Below are positions 13,153-20,205 of a stretch of 35,276 nt of DNA, in pieces (the first letter of the stretch is position 1; each line of letters opens with the position of its first letter). Made by a program: the position numbers and the translations under genes. The DNA is from a virus, in the IMG/VR virus record IMGVR_UViG_3300036981_000340, positions 1-35,276 of that record; one strand, 5' to 3'. A model generated the notes under the pieces. The model did not search any database. It was given only the letters and a program-made list of their open reading frames with translations, and was not told the DNA's origin.

Positions 13153-14256
13153 TTATAAAGTTTTGTACAGTTGATAATTTCTAATGACTTTCAAAATGTC
13201 ATCAATAGATTTTTGGTCAATGTCGTCTGGTAAATCAGATTCGTCAAATAGTTTATTCATTAATTCTATGTCGGCTTCGCATTGTTTGATAAATGACGGA
13301 TAATCGACTTCACCTTTGCGAATTTTCAACAATTCTTGTGCATTTTCACGTCTGACAAGCACACCTTTACCTTGGGCAATTTCGATACCCATGTCAATAA
13401 GTCTTCTAGTATGTAGGATGCTTTTACCATCATAAGCCTGTCCATGACCTTCAAAGTCAACATATCTTTGCTCGTTTCGTTTTTCAAGCCATTCTACATA
13501 TTCTTTATACTTTCGGCAATGATGTTGATATCCATCGTCATTGTAGTTCATAACTCCAACGGATTCAACACCCTTTGGAATATTTGATAATCTTACTTGA
13601 TTGGATTCGTTACCGTTTTCTTTAACAATACCGTTTGCCCAAGCATGATTATCAATATCAACATAAACTTGGTAACAATCTGGCATTCTGTCAAGATTGG
13701 TTAAACCGATTTGATTTTGTGAAATTCCAATATCTTCACAAAATTGCGGAATTGACCGACTTCCTTGAAAATTTGGCACACTTATAAAACAAAAATCCAA
13801 AACTCCCTTTCGTTGGATTTCTTCCTTCTTCATGTTCATCTTCTTACCCAAACCTTGTGCCTTACGAATCTGTTCAACTGCATAACCGCCAACTGAATCT
13901 TTACATAGTTTTGTGATAAAACTATCTCGTTTGTCAAAGATTTCATTAAGCAAAGGATGTTTGTAAACAATGCAATCTTCTGGTGTATTGAGCATTTCGA
14001 GGATAGTTGGGTTATTCTTTTTCAAAAGTTCAAAAAAACGACCTATTTCGTAGTAATGTTCATCCTTTGTTACCTCTATTTGTTTTTGATGTTTACCTAA
14101 AAGGATTTCCATAGGATTTTGCATATAAATCCCTTTGAAATCAACGTCAGATGTTTCAGTGGAAGTTCCATAGGCTTGAGAGCCGATGATGACTTTTAAG
14201 AGCAATTGATGCCCTTCTATGTATTGGTTGTCGTTAATTCTTATTTCTGGTTGCAT
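13153..14256 (-). CDS. RlaP-type nucleotidyltransferase
   Basis: 367 residues. Near the N-terminus IIGSQAYGTSTETSDVDFKG (about 23-42) carries the polymerase-beta superfamily signature: Gly25-Ser26 followed by Asp37-x-Asp39. This layout (GSxAYG, then SDxDxxG) is that of the RlaP/COG3541 predicted nucleotidyltransferases, linked in some bacteria to RNA repair ligases and common in large phages. The rest includes a helical region (YAVEQIRKAQGLGKKMNMKK) and a C-terminal substrate-binding-like part. The start overlaps the upstream gene by 23 nt. Substrate unknown; RNA repair is a possibility from the family only. Confidence 0.85.
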   Translation of the reverse strand: MQPEIRINDNQYIEGHQLLLKVIIGSQAYGTSTETSDVDFKGIYMQNPMEILLGKHQKQIEVTKDEHYYEIGRFFELLKKNNPTILEMLNTPEDCIVYKHPLLNEIFDKRDSFITKLCKDSVGGYAVEQIRKAQGLGKKMNMKKEEIQRKGVLDFCFISVPNFQGSRSIPQFCEDIGISQNQIGLTNLDRMPDCYQVYVDIDNHAWANGIVKENGNESNQVRLSNIPKGVESVGVMNYNDDGYQHHCRKYKEYVEWLEKRNEQRYVDFEGHGQAYDGKSILHTRRLIDMGIEIAQGKGVLVRRENAQELLKIRKGEVDYPSFIKQCEADIELMNKLFDESDLPDDIDQKSIDDILKVIRNYQLYKTL

Positions 14257-14635
14257 AATTAGGATATTTTTTTAATAAGTTGTTTAATTGATTAAGGTCT
14301 CTTGCTTCTTGTTGTGCTTTCTGTTCTAGTTCTTCACTCTGACAAATAGTGGTAAAATGTTCCAAAGACATGATACCAAATCTTATGAGTTCTTGGGCGA
14401 TGGGGTTGTCGTTCAAGTTGAAACCATATAGATGAATGTCTTTTTGCAATCTTGGCTTTTTATTGTTTGTATAAGGATAACCATCAGCATCAGTGTTAGC
14501 CACCACATCATTGAAATAAAATGAATTGTCTTCAAATATAATCAAAATTTGGTATTGTGTTTCGTACCCATTATCAATCTTCACAAACTTTACTGGTTTG
14601 TCGTTGAGTTCGTTATTGTTGAATATTTGTTTCAT
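14234..14635 (-). CDS. Hypothetical protein, 133 aa
   Basis: Starts MKQIFNNNELNDKPVKFVKI. Beta-like first half (YQILIIFEDNSFYFNDVVAN) and a helical C-terminal half (SEELEQKAQQEARDLNQLNN). Overlaps both neighbours by 23 nt (nucleotidyltransferase downstream, 14613-14999 upstream), so it is tightly coupled to them. Function unknown. Confidence 0.65.
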   Translation of the reverse strand: MKQIFNNNELNDKPVKFVKIDNGYETQYQILIIFEDNSFYFNDVVANTDADGYPYTNNKKPRLQKDIHLYGFNLNDNPIAQELIRFGIMSLEHFTTICQSEELEQKAQQEARDLNQLNNLLKKYPNYATRNKN

Positions 14636-14999
14636 TTTGTTTTTGTTCTCGGTTTAATAAAATTGAATTGTACATTTGAATATCCTTATGACATTCATTA
14701 ATTTCTACAGACTTTTGTTTAATAATCTCTTGTTTTTGTTCTATTCGTCCAATGATTTGTTTTGCTGTTATCCAAATATAATTGTAATCCTCTACAACTT
14801 TTAACAATTTAAGTTTTTCTATCAAAAAACGTCCTTCTTTAGCAGATAAAAGCACCTTGTTGTAAGATTTGTCGTCAAACATTTCAATTATATGTGAATA
14901 GTGGTCAGTAATTTCCATTAAAAAATAACGATTGTTCCACATTTCTGCAACAGTGTCGATAGAGTTCCAAGGACTGCTTTTAATGTCTCCGTATATCAT
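14613..14999 (-). CDS. Hypothetical protein, 128 aa
   Basis: Starts MIYGDIKSSPWNSIDTVAEM. All-helical appearance, with a coiled coil at about residues 84-120 (IIGRIEQKQEIIKQKSVEIN). Starts 2 nt after the stop of the 15002-15337 gene. No family recognised. Confidence 0.65.
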   Translation of the reverse strand: MIYGDIKSSPWNSIDTVAEMWNNRYFLMEITDHYSHIIEMFDDKSYNKVLLSAKEGRFLIEKLKLLKVVEDYNYIWITAKQIIGRIEQKQEIIKQKSVEINECHKDIQMYNSILLNREQKQNETNIQQ

Positions 15000-15001
15000 A
15001 A

Positions 15002-15337
15002 TTACCTTTTTTTAACGAGTTTTCTCACGTGAGATAAAAATTGTTTTTCCAATTGTAAAAAATCTTCTCTTGTTATGTCTTCATATTCAACAGATTTCAA
15101 GGAAGCCATTTGGTCATCTAATATATACTCAAATAAAAATTTCGACTGCTTCGGATGTTCCACCGCAGTAACCTTGCAAAAAGAACTGAAATAGTACCCA
15201 ACATCATTCAGAGGTGTTGGTTGACCTTTTCTGTTGCAATCTATTCGGAAAATCAAATGGTTATCATTGCAAATCTTGAGATTGTATTTGTAATGATTAA
15301 CCATGTAATTTACGATTGCTTGATTTAATGATTCCAT
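15002..15337 (-). CDS. Hypothetical protein, 111 aa
   Basis: Starts MESLNQAIVNYMVNHYKYNL. Mixed fold with a basic C-terminal helix (LQLEKQFLSHVRKLVKKR). Starts 3 nt after the stop of 15341-15763, in a closely packed leftward operon. Function unknown. Confidence 0.65.
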   Translation of the reverse strand: MESLNQAIVNYMVNHYKYNLKICNDNHLIFRIDCNRKGQPTPLNDVGYYFSSFCKVTAVEHPKQSKFLFEYILDDQMASLKSVEYEDITREDFLQLEKQFLSHVRKLVKKR

Positions 15338-15340
15338 ATA

Positions 15341-15763
15341 TTATTCACAAATTCTACAAACAGTTAAATAAGGTTTATTTTCAGTTTGATATTTTGCATC
15401 GCCACATGAAGACGTGTTCAAATATTGGCAATCTTCCAAGAAAAAATTGAAATCATCATTTGATATTGTTTCACCGTCTAGTGACGTTAAAAATTCAATC
15501 ATTTGATTTTCTGTTGGTAATGAGATATAATGGTCATCATCACCACTTTCAAATCTTGCGACAAACCCAGTAATAAAATCAAATGGAGATTCGCCTAAAT
15601 ATTCGATAATTAATTGTTTAGTTGAAACAGATTCTTTAAAATCTGGCAGAAACCGCATTGAATGATTTTCACACAATTGTAAATGCACAAACTCTTTTTT
15701 ATTTGTGGCAGGGTTGGTAAACGAATTTGAATGTTGTGTGATAGTTACAGTTATTGATTTCAT
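15341..15763 (-). CDS. Hypothetical protein, 140 aa
   Basis: Starts MKSITVTITQHSNSFTNPAT. N-terminal beta strand, then mixed; the C-terminal 30 residues hold four Cys, the last two in CRIC, but spacing does not match a known zinc finger. Middle operon gene. Function unknown. Confidence 0.65.
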   Translation of the reverse strand: MKSITVTITQHSNSFTNPATNKKEFVHLQLCENHSMRFLPDFKESVSTKQLIIEYLGESPFDFITGFVARFESGDDDHYISLPTENQMIEFLTSLDGETISNDDFNFFLEDCQYLNTSSCGDAKYQTENKPYLTVCRICE

Positions 15764-15772
15764 ATTTTTGTT

Positions 15773-16039
15773 TTATAAATTAACAATAGACCAGCCGTCC
15801 TGTTTACCATCAACAAAACATTTGATTTTCCAAAGAAGATTTTCTTTTGACATTGATTGAAAATCTTGTCTGCCGTCATGGATTAAACCGCCATCAGACA
15901 ATATGTCATCCTCGTCATATTGAAATTTGTATTTGATTTGAACGAAAAAATCATCATTTTCTGTTTGACGCTCGGCAATATAACCTACTTTGATTCGGCT
16001 GTCGATAGACTCAATTTCGTAAATTGTTATTTGTTCCAT
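15773..16039 (-). CDS. Hypothetical protein, 88 aa
   Basis: Start placed at MEQITIYEIESIDSRIKVGY; the frame is open 11 codons further, but that part overlaps the upstream gene's stop and is lysine/leucine-rich non-conserved sequence. Acidic, beta-like first half (FFVQIKYKFQYDEDDILSDG). No relative recognised. Confidence 0.6.
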   Translation of the reverse strand: MEQITIYEIESIDSRIKVGYIAERQTENDDFFVQIKYKFQYDEDDILSDGGLIHDGRQDFQSMSKENLLWKIKCFVDGKQDGWSIVNL

Positions 16040-16050
16040 TTTTTTAGTTA

Positions 16051-16551
16051 TTAATAAAATTCGATTAAGCACACTCTAAAACTTGAAAGATTTGAACTGA
16101 TTTTTCTCCATTTATTAGAAACCGCTTCGTTGTTCCAATTTTCTGTGTATGATATATAATGTTCACCAGATGAAAAAGCGTTAAGCGGTACACAAAATTC
16201 ACCGTTCCTATTTTTACAATTTTCAACAATTTCGTTTCGTTCAAAATCATATAAATAGTCATAGTAAATACTTTGACCATGTTGAACCATATCTTTATTA
16301 GTAGTGCAAAAAACATCGAAAATGATTTGAAGTCTAATGTCAGTTTTGTTATCGTGAATATCAAATGGTTCAATTGGAAATCCAAGGATAATCTCATTCA
16401 AGAGATTTATGATATTTTCTTTACATTGTGAATCATCATAATCATAATCTCTATTCTTAAAATAGTTGAAATCAATCGAAACATGACCTTTTTCAAGGTG
16501 TTCACAGAATTGGAACAAACCCAATACTCTGTAATTAAAATTAATTGCCAT
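16051..16551 (-). CDS. Hypothetical protein, faint DUF262-like pattern
   Basis: 166 residues from MAINFNYRVLGLFQFCEHLE; earlier in-frame ATGs reach 16656, across A/T runs and the 16631-16638 box of the divergent gene. The segment ENIINLLNEIILGFPIEPFD is reminiscent of the DUF262/GmrSD N-terminal motif (Ii-x-x-Ii-x-G-x-Pip), but the expected DGQQR motif that should follow is missing, so the relationship is doubtful. Likely first gene of the leftward block running to 15002 and beyond. Function unknown. Confidence 0.55.
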   Translation of the reverse strand: MAINFNYRVLGLFQFCEHLEKGHVSIDFNYFKNRDYDYDDSQCKENIINLLNEIILGFPIEPFDIHDNKTDIRLQIIFDVFCTTNKDMVQHGQSIYYDYLYDFERNEIVENCKNRNGEFCVPLNAFSSGEHYISYTENWNNEAVSNKWRKISSNLSSFRVCLIEFY

Positions 16552-16630
16552 ATTTTTTTGTTTTTTTTTTGCTAACGACCTTATAACCATCAATAATAAT
16601 AAAAAGTTCCTTGTTTTAAACAAAGTTGAA

Positions 16631-16638
16631 TATTTATA
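16631..16638 (+). promoter_or_regulatory. TATTTATA late-type box for 16662
   Basis: Exact TATTTATA followed by TAAAAAGAC, 23 nt before the ATG at 16662. Confidence 0.62.
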
Positions 16639-16661
16639 TAAAAAGACAATAAACAAAAGCC

Positions 16662-17204
16662 ATGAGCCTTTACGACAAATATCAAAAGATTTTAAGACAA
16701 GCTCTCAACGAAGATGAAGATTTTTCCATTGACAAAAAGTTGCAACAATTGATTTCAACAAAAGAAATTGAAAACATAGACCTTGCATATCAATTGGCTA
16801 AAGGTCAAAACGCTACTAAAACTTTTGAAAATATTCTTTATCACACGTTTGTGCCAAATAGTTTGCAAACACAATTTGAAGCGGATGTGAAACCTATTAA
16901 GGAGTTTTTGAACAGACCGTTAAGTGAAATATTATCAGATACAGATGATGAAACATTGTATAATCTTGGAAATGAATTAAATAATAATGGACGTGATAAT
17001 TTCGCAGAATATCGAGCTTTTTTTAGAGATGAGATTCATGATAAAGTTGGCTATGACGCAGAATATGATTCAATATTATCTAAAATTGACAACGATTTAG
17101 ATGAAATCAATAGTAAATATCAACGTTATGTTAATGGAAGTAGCATGATGTTTACAGATTTAAGAAATGTGAGAAAAGGATATAACATGTTTAAAAATTA
17201 TTAA
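16662..17204 (+). CDS. Targeting-motif protein with the pre-LRR helical module
   Basis: 180 residues. The N-terminus YQKILRQALNEDED carries an L-N-E site (residues 15-17) of the shared class. Residues about 27-50 (LISTKEIENIDLAYQLAKGQ) match the module found after the targeting motif in the LRR proteins at 28437, 32766, 33419 and 34064 (LIxSGxxENIxLAxQxxxG), yet no LRR follows; the rest is helical and acidic (LDEINSKYQRYVNG). It may be the LRR-less member of that family. TATTTATA box upstream. Ends 17 nt from the convergent ADP-ribosyltransferase-like gene, with a 19-bp repeat between. Confidence 0.7.
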   Translation: MSLYDKYQKILRQALNEDEDFSIDKKLQQLISTKEIENIDLAYQLAKGQNATKTFENILYHTFVPNSLQTQFEADVKPIKEFLNRPLSEILSDTDDETLYNLGNELNNNGRDNFAEYRAFFRDEIHDKVGYDAEYDSILSKIDNDLDEINSKYQRYVNGSSMMFTDLRNVRKGYNMFKNY

Positions 17205-17208
17205 ATTT

Positions 17209-17227
17209 ATGAAAGACCTATTAAAAT
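17209..17227. repeat. 19-bp direct repeat, left copy
   Basis: ATGAAAGACCTATTAAAAT, identical to 17836-17854. Here it is a stray start (MKDLLK then stop) after the 16662-17204 gene and includes the stop codon of the leftward 17221-17796 gene. The pair brackets that gene. Confidence 0.8.
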
Positions 17228-17796
17228 AAGCCAAGATTAACAATCTGACAAGGTTGTACTCCATAATCTGGTGATATTGCAATATATTCTACATCATGTT
17301 TTGCGTAGTTTTGATTGGTAATTATGAGCAAATCAGATGACTGCCACGATTCCACAAGATTTTCAACATTTTCTTTATTGTTTTCGACAGCCATCTGATA
17401 TTCATCTTCGTCATTGTAATCTTCTGGGTCAATTAAATAATCTTCGTTATATTCTAACAAATCTTCAATCAAATATGAGGGCATTCCTTTATAGTTTGCA
17501 TCAAATGCTTCTTGAACAGAAAGACTATCAAAACGACTTTTAGACAAATCAAACACACACGGATTTTTAGATATTAGTTTAACTTTGTAAGTCAAATCAC
17601 CCCAAGATTTTTGTGGTATATTGCTAAAGAAAATTCCATTAATTCTTGTGGAAGATTGTGATTTCATCTGAACTTCATTAAAATCAAAATCTTTTATCTG
17701 ATAATCAGTTGAATGATATGCAATAAATTCACGCTCTTGTGGTTTAACGTTTAATAATTGGTTATATTGATTTTCGTTTAAAATTATTTTTATCAT
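17221..17796 (-). CDS. Second ADP-ribosyltransferase-like protein with head-targeting-like N-terminus
   Basis: 191 residues from MIKIILNENQYNQLL; an ATG five codons earlier (17811) lies at the promoter box and would add MNNVQ, so 17796 is preferred. Residues 1-8 are the canonical motif ending L-N-E. Then FIAYHSTDY (about 24-32), GIFFSN (54-59), and near the end HDVEYIAISPDYGVQP. A YH-S/G-T motif, a GIFFS strand and a closing EYIAISP strand fit a small ADP-ribosyltransferase fold of the kind found in phage polyvalent proteins. It shares little else with 9910-10596. Bracketed by a 19-bp direct repeat, suggesting it was inserted as a cassette. Packaging into heads is inferred. Confidence 0.6.
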   Translation of the reverse strand: MIKIILNENQYNQLLNVKPQEREFIAYHSTDYQIKDFDFNEVQMKSQSSTRINGIFFSNIPQKSWGDLTYKVKLISKNPCVFDLSKSRFDSLSVQEAFDANYKGMPSYLIEDLLEYNEDYLIDPEDYNDEDEYQMAVENNKENVENLVESWQSSDLLIITNQNYAKHDVEYIAISPDYGVQPCQIVNLGLF

Positions 17797-17810
17797 TTGA
17801 ACGTTGTTCA

Positions 17811-17822
17811 TATTTATAAATA
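17811..17822. promoter_or_regulatory. Overlapping divergent TATTTATA boxes
   Basis: Rightward TATTTATA at 17811-17818 (17 nt before ATG 17836) and leftward TATTTATA at 17815-17822 (18 nt before ATG 17796) overlap in a short palindrome. GTTC precedes the rightward box, as at 23157. Confidence 0.6.
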
Positions 17823-17835
17823 AATATCCATTAAC

Positions 17836-17854
17836 ATGAAAGACCTATTAAAAT
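17836..17854. repeat. 19-bp direct repeat, right copy
   Basis: Identical to 17209-17227; here it is the true 5' end of the 17836 gene (MKDLLK). Confidence 0.8.
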
Positions 17855-18552
17855 CTATAATTCCGCAAGTTCCAATTTATATTCTCATCATTTATCTAAT
17901 GTGGTTTTTCTCTGACAAAGATAAATTATCAGCAGCAGATGTGTTAAATCAACTCAATCAAAAGGATTCCATTATAAGTCAAATGATTGATGACCAAGGT
18001 CGTTTGGTTTTGAGTCACACTAACAGGCAATATTCACCTATGGTCATTCAAAATTCAAATGACCCTGAAATGGTTGAACTTAGGGAAGAATTAAAATCTC
18101 TTGGAATTTCTTTGAACGACCTCAAATCAGCCGTCAACATCAAAACCCAAGCAACTGGCAACGGTGAAACAGAAATTGTTCAACTGACTGACACACTTGA
18201 CGTTTACAGTTTCAAAGATTCTACCAAACACATTAAAATTGCTGGTCTTGTAGATGTTAAGAATAATAAGCTGAATTACAACTACACATACAGTGCAGAG
18301 TACAAGCTATTTTCCTACGATTATAAGAAAAAGTTTTGGAAACGACCAGAGCTTCAGCTTAAATTAATATCTGATGACCCTTCAAATAAAATTCAAATGC
18401 AAACATTTACGGTTAAACCGCCAAGAGAAATTGTGTCTATTGGGGTAGGAATCGGAGCAGCCTTTTATTACGCAGATGGCAAGTTTGGCGTTGCCCCAGC
18501 CATCACGGTGGGCATTTTCAAACCAATATATACATTTAGAACAAAGAATTGA
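17836..18552 (+). CDS. Membrane-anchored protein of a Bacteroidetes-phage type
   Basis: 238 residues. One transmembrane helix near the N-terminus (about 13-26, VPIYILIIYLMWFF), then a helical/coiled region (about 35-100, with VELREELKSLGISLNDLKSA), then a beta-rich domain (TLDVYSFKDSTKHIKIAGLV, YTYSAEYKLFSY) and a glycine-rich hydrophobic C-terminal stretch (VSIGVGIGAAFYY). The layout resembles membrane-anchored proteins I recall from Bacteroidetes phages and prophages, possibly near lysis genes; an inner-membrane spanin role is a guess. Behind a TATTTATA box. No targeting motif. Confidence 0.65.
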   Translation: MKDLLKSIIPQVPIYILIIYLMWFFSDKDKLSAADVLNQLNQKDSIISQMIDDQGRLVLSHTNRQYSPMVIQNSNDPEMVELREELKSLGISLNDLKSAVNIKTQATGNGETEIVQLTDTLDVYSFKDSTKHIKIAGLVDVKNNKLNYNYTYSAEYKLFSYDYKKKFWKRPELQLKLISDDPSNKIQMQTFTVKPPREIVSIGVGIGAAFYYADGKFGVAPAITVGIFKPIYTFRTKN

Positions 18553-18581
18553 CTTTGTTTGCCGTTTGTGAACTGTGAACA

Positions 18582-18589
18582 TATTTATA
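18582..18589 (+). promoter_or_regulatory. TATTTATA late-type box for 18635
   Basis: Exact TATTTATA followed by TACAAATAT, 45 nt before the ATG; preceded by GTGAACTGTGAACA, two GTGAAC half-sites. Confidence 0.6.
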
Positions 18590-18634
18590 TACAAATATAC
18601 TCTACAAATCAGCATAAAATAACAACAATCAATC

Positions 18635-20116
18635 ATGAAAATAAAAGCAAAAGATTTGAAAAAAATCCTTACGGAATCTAAAACAGATAACGCAAACAAA
18701 AAAAACATTTCGGTCAGAGACATGAAAAAAATCCTTATGGAATCTAAAACAAATAACGCAAACAAAAAAAGAATAACCGTCAAAGACCTCAAACAAAAGT
18801 TGAACGAAAGTAACGGTTTAGGTTTTGGTTATGGATTCAAAAATCAACATTCGTCTTATGGTGACCTTGGAAACCCCAATGCCAAAAATCAAAAGAAATC
18901 TGTAAGTAAGGTTAAAAAGTCTAAAGATTACATGGGTAAAAATGGTGGCACAATGTTCGGTTATGGCTTCGCTTTACAAGAGCAACTTGAAAAACTTAGC
19001 AAAGACCCTAAGAAATTGGCTTCTCTGGTTGAAAATATGGTCAAATCCATGAAAGGTAAATCTGACTACACTAACTTGAAATTCGTTGACAATGTGGCAA
19101 AAAAATACAATGTGAATGAAAGTGAAGTGAAGAAAATGAAGGCAATCATCTTGAAAGAGAATAGTCCAAAAACCGCATTGAAACTTTATAACTACATCAC
19201 AGAATGTTCTTGTCAACAAGCTGAAAGCGCTTATGGAAAATACTCTGGATTGAAAAATGAGTCTTCTGAAATGATTCCTAACATCAAAAGGACTTTCAAC
19301 AAATATCAATCGTCTGCGAATAGTTCTCAAGATGCGTTTGGAGCAACTTCTGAAAGTCTTAAAATCCCAAGGGAAATGGTGGAAGAGATGGTTGAGATTC
19401 AAAAAGAAGCTCAAAAAATGAAGACAGAAGGTCAAGGAAACAACATTACTGAAACTGATAGCAAATTGCAAAATGTCTTTGAAAAATATCAAAAAATGTC
19501 AGAAGGTGACATGTACGAAATGTACGATGAAATGGCTGAATACATGGACTATCCATCATCTGACGATATAACTACCCAAGCGATTAATGATGGCTCTATT
19601 TACGAGCGTGACGACTTTGACAGTGTGGTAGGCGGTGGAGATGATGATGACCGATTTGACAACAAATTTTCGCTTAGAGACATGCAACGTGGAATAGATG
19701 CAGAACCTGACGAATATGCTGCTTATGGACAACATAAAAAATCTAATTATGAATTGGGTTTAGATGATGACTATGTTGACCCAGATAGTCAATATGACTT
19801 TAGTGATGAAGATGATTTGGAAGATGTGTATGATGGCGCTACAACAAATAGTCGTTATAATTTTGACGAAGACGGTGATATTGTGGACATGCACCGTTAT
19901 GATGACGCTTTTGATAACTTCGGTAGTGACACTGAACTTGACGAATCTGACGACATTGAAATCGGTGACTATGACGAATCTGACGACATTGAAATGAGCA
20001 ACTACATGGCAAATATACCATGGCATGAAATGTCTTTAGAATATGAAGAAAATTTTAAAGCAGAGAGGATGAATCCCGATGGTCAATTTGATTATGATTG
20101 GGAGTCAGGATTTTGA
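18635..20116 (+). CDS. Acidic virion-type protein with three tandem targeting-like motifs
   Basis: 493 residues. The first 60 contain three copies of a 22-residue unit: DLKKILTES (E14), DMKKILMES (E36) and DLKQKLNES (E58), separated by near-identical KTDNANKK/KTNNANKK linkers. Each ends in L-x-E, the same class as the single-motif proteins. Then come two GYGF segments (about 63-68 and 109-113), a helical region (about 115-300), and a very acidic Asp/Glu/Tyr-rich tail with a repeated DESDDIE. The acidic tail and helical middle would suit a prohead core or scaffold-associated protein; inference. Single gene between a TATTTATA box and a terminator. Confidence 0.72.
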   Translation: MKIKAKDLKKILTESKTDNANKKNISVRDMKKILMESKTNNANKKRITVKDLKQKLNESNGLGFGYGFKNQHSSYGDLGNPNAKNQKKSVSKVKKSKDYMGKNGGTMFGYGFALQEQLEKLSKDPKKLASLVENMVKSMKGKSDYTNLKFVDNVAKKYNVNESEVKKMKAIILKENSPKTALKLYNYITECSCQQAESAYGKYSGLKNESSEMIPNIKRTFNKYQSSANSSQDAFGATSESLKIPREMVEEMVEIQKEAQKMKTEGQGNNITETDSKLQNVFEKYQKMSEGDMYEMYDEMAEYMDYPSSDDITTQAINDGSIYERDDFDSVVGGGDDDDRFDNKFSLRDMQRGIDAEPDEYAAYGQHKKSNYELGLDDDYVDPDSQYDFSDEDDLEDVYDGATTNSRYNFDEDGDIVDMHRYDDAFDNFGSDTELDESDDIEIGDYDESDDIEMSNYMANIPWHEMSLEYEENFKAERMNPDGQFDYDWESGF

Positions 20117-20145
20117 TTATGCACACTAATATTTAAATTTTTAAC

Positions 20146-20190
20146 AAAAAAAAACAATTGACCTAAAAATAAGTCAATTGTTTTTTTTTG
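20146..20190. terminator. Bidirectional terminator
   Basis: Stem CAATTGAC (20155-20162) with GTCAATTG (20173-20180), 10-nt loop, A-run before and T-run after. It separates the convergent genes ending at 20116 and 20206. Confidence 0.9.
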
Positions 20191-20205
20191 TTAAAAATAC
20201 GCTTG

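Noticed and set aside
16250-16257. TATTTATA box (leftward) inside the 16051-16551 gene
   Set aside because: No start codon lies a suitable distance downstream; regarded as a chance copy in AT-rich coding DNA.
16065-16397. 110-residue leftward frame overlapping 16051-16551
   Set aside because: Same strand but other frame inside a better-supported gene; Leu/Ile/Lys-rich shadow sequence.
16051-16551. DUF262/GmrSD-type restriction protein
   Set aside because: Only one short segment is reminiscent; the DGQQR motif and normal domain length are missing.
18974-20026. Leftward frames of 172 and 88 residues opposite the 18635-20116 gene
   Set aside because: Phe/Ile/Val-rich antisense translations of Lys/Asp-rich codons, a usual shadow effect; no start context.
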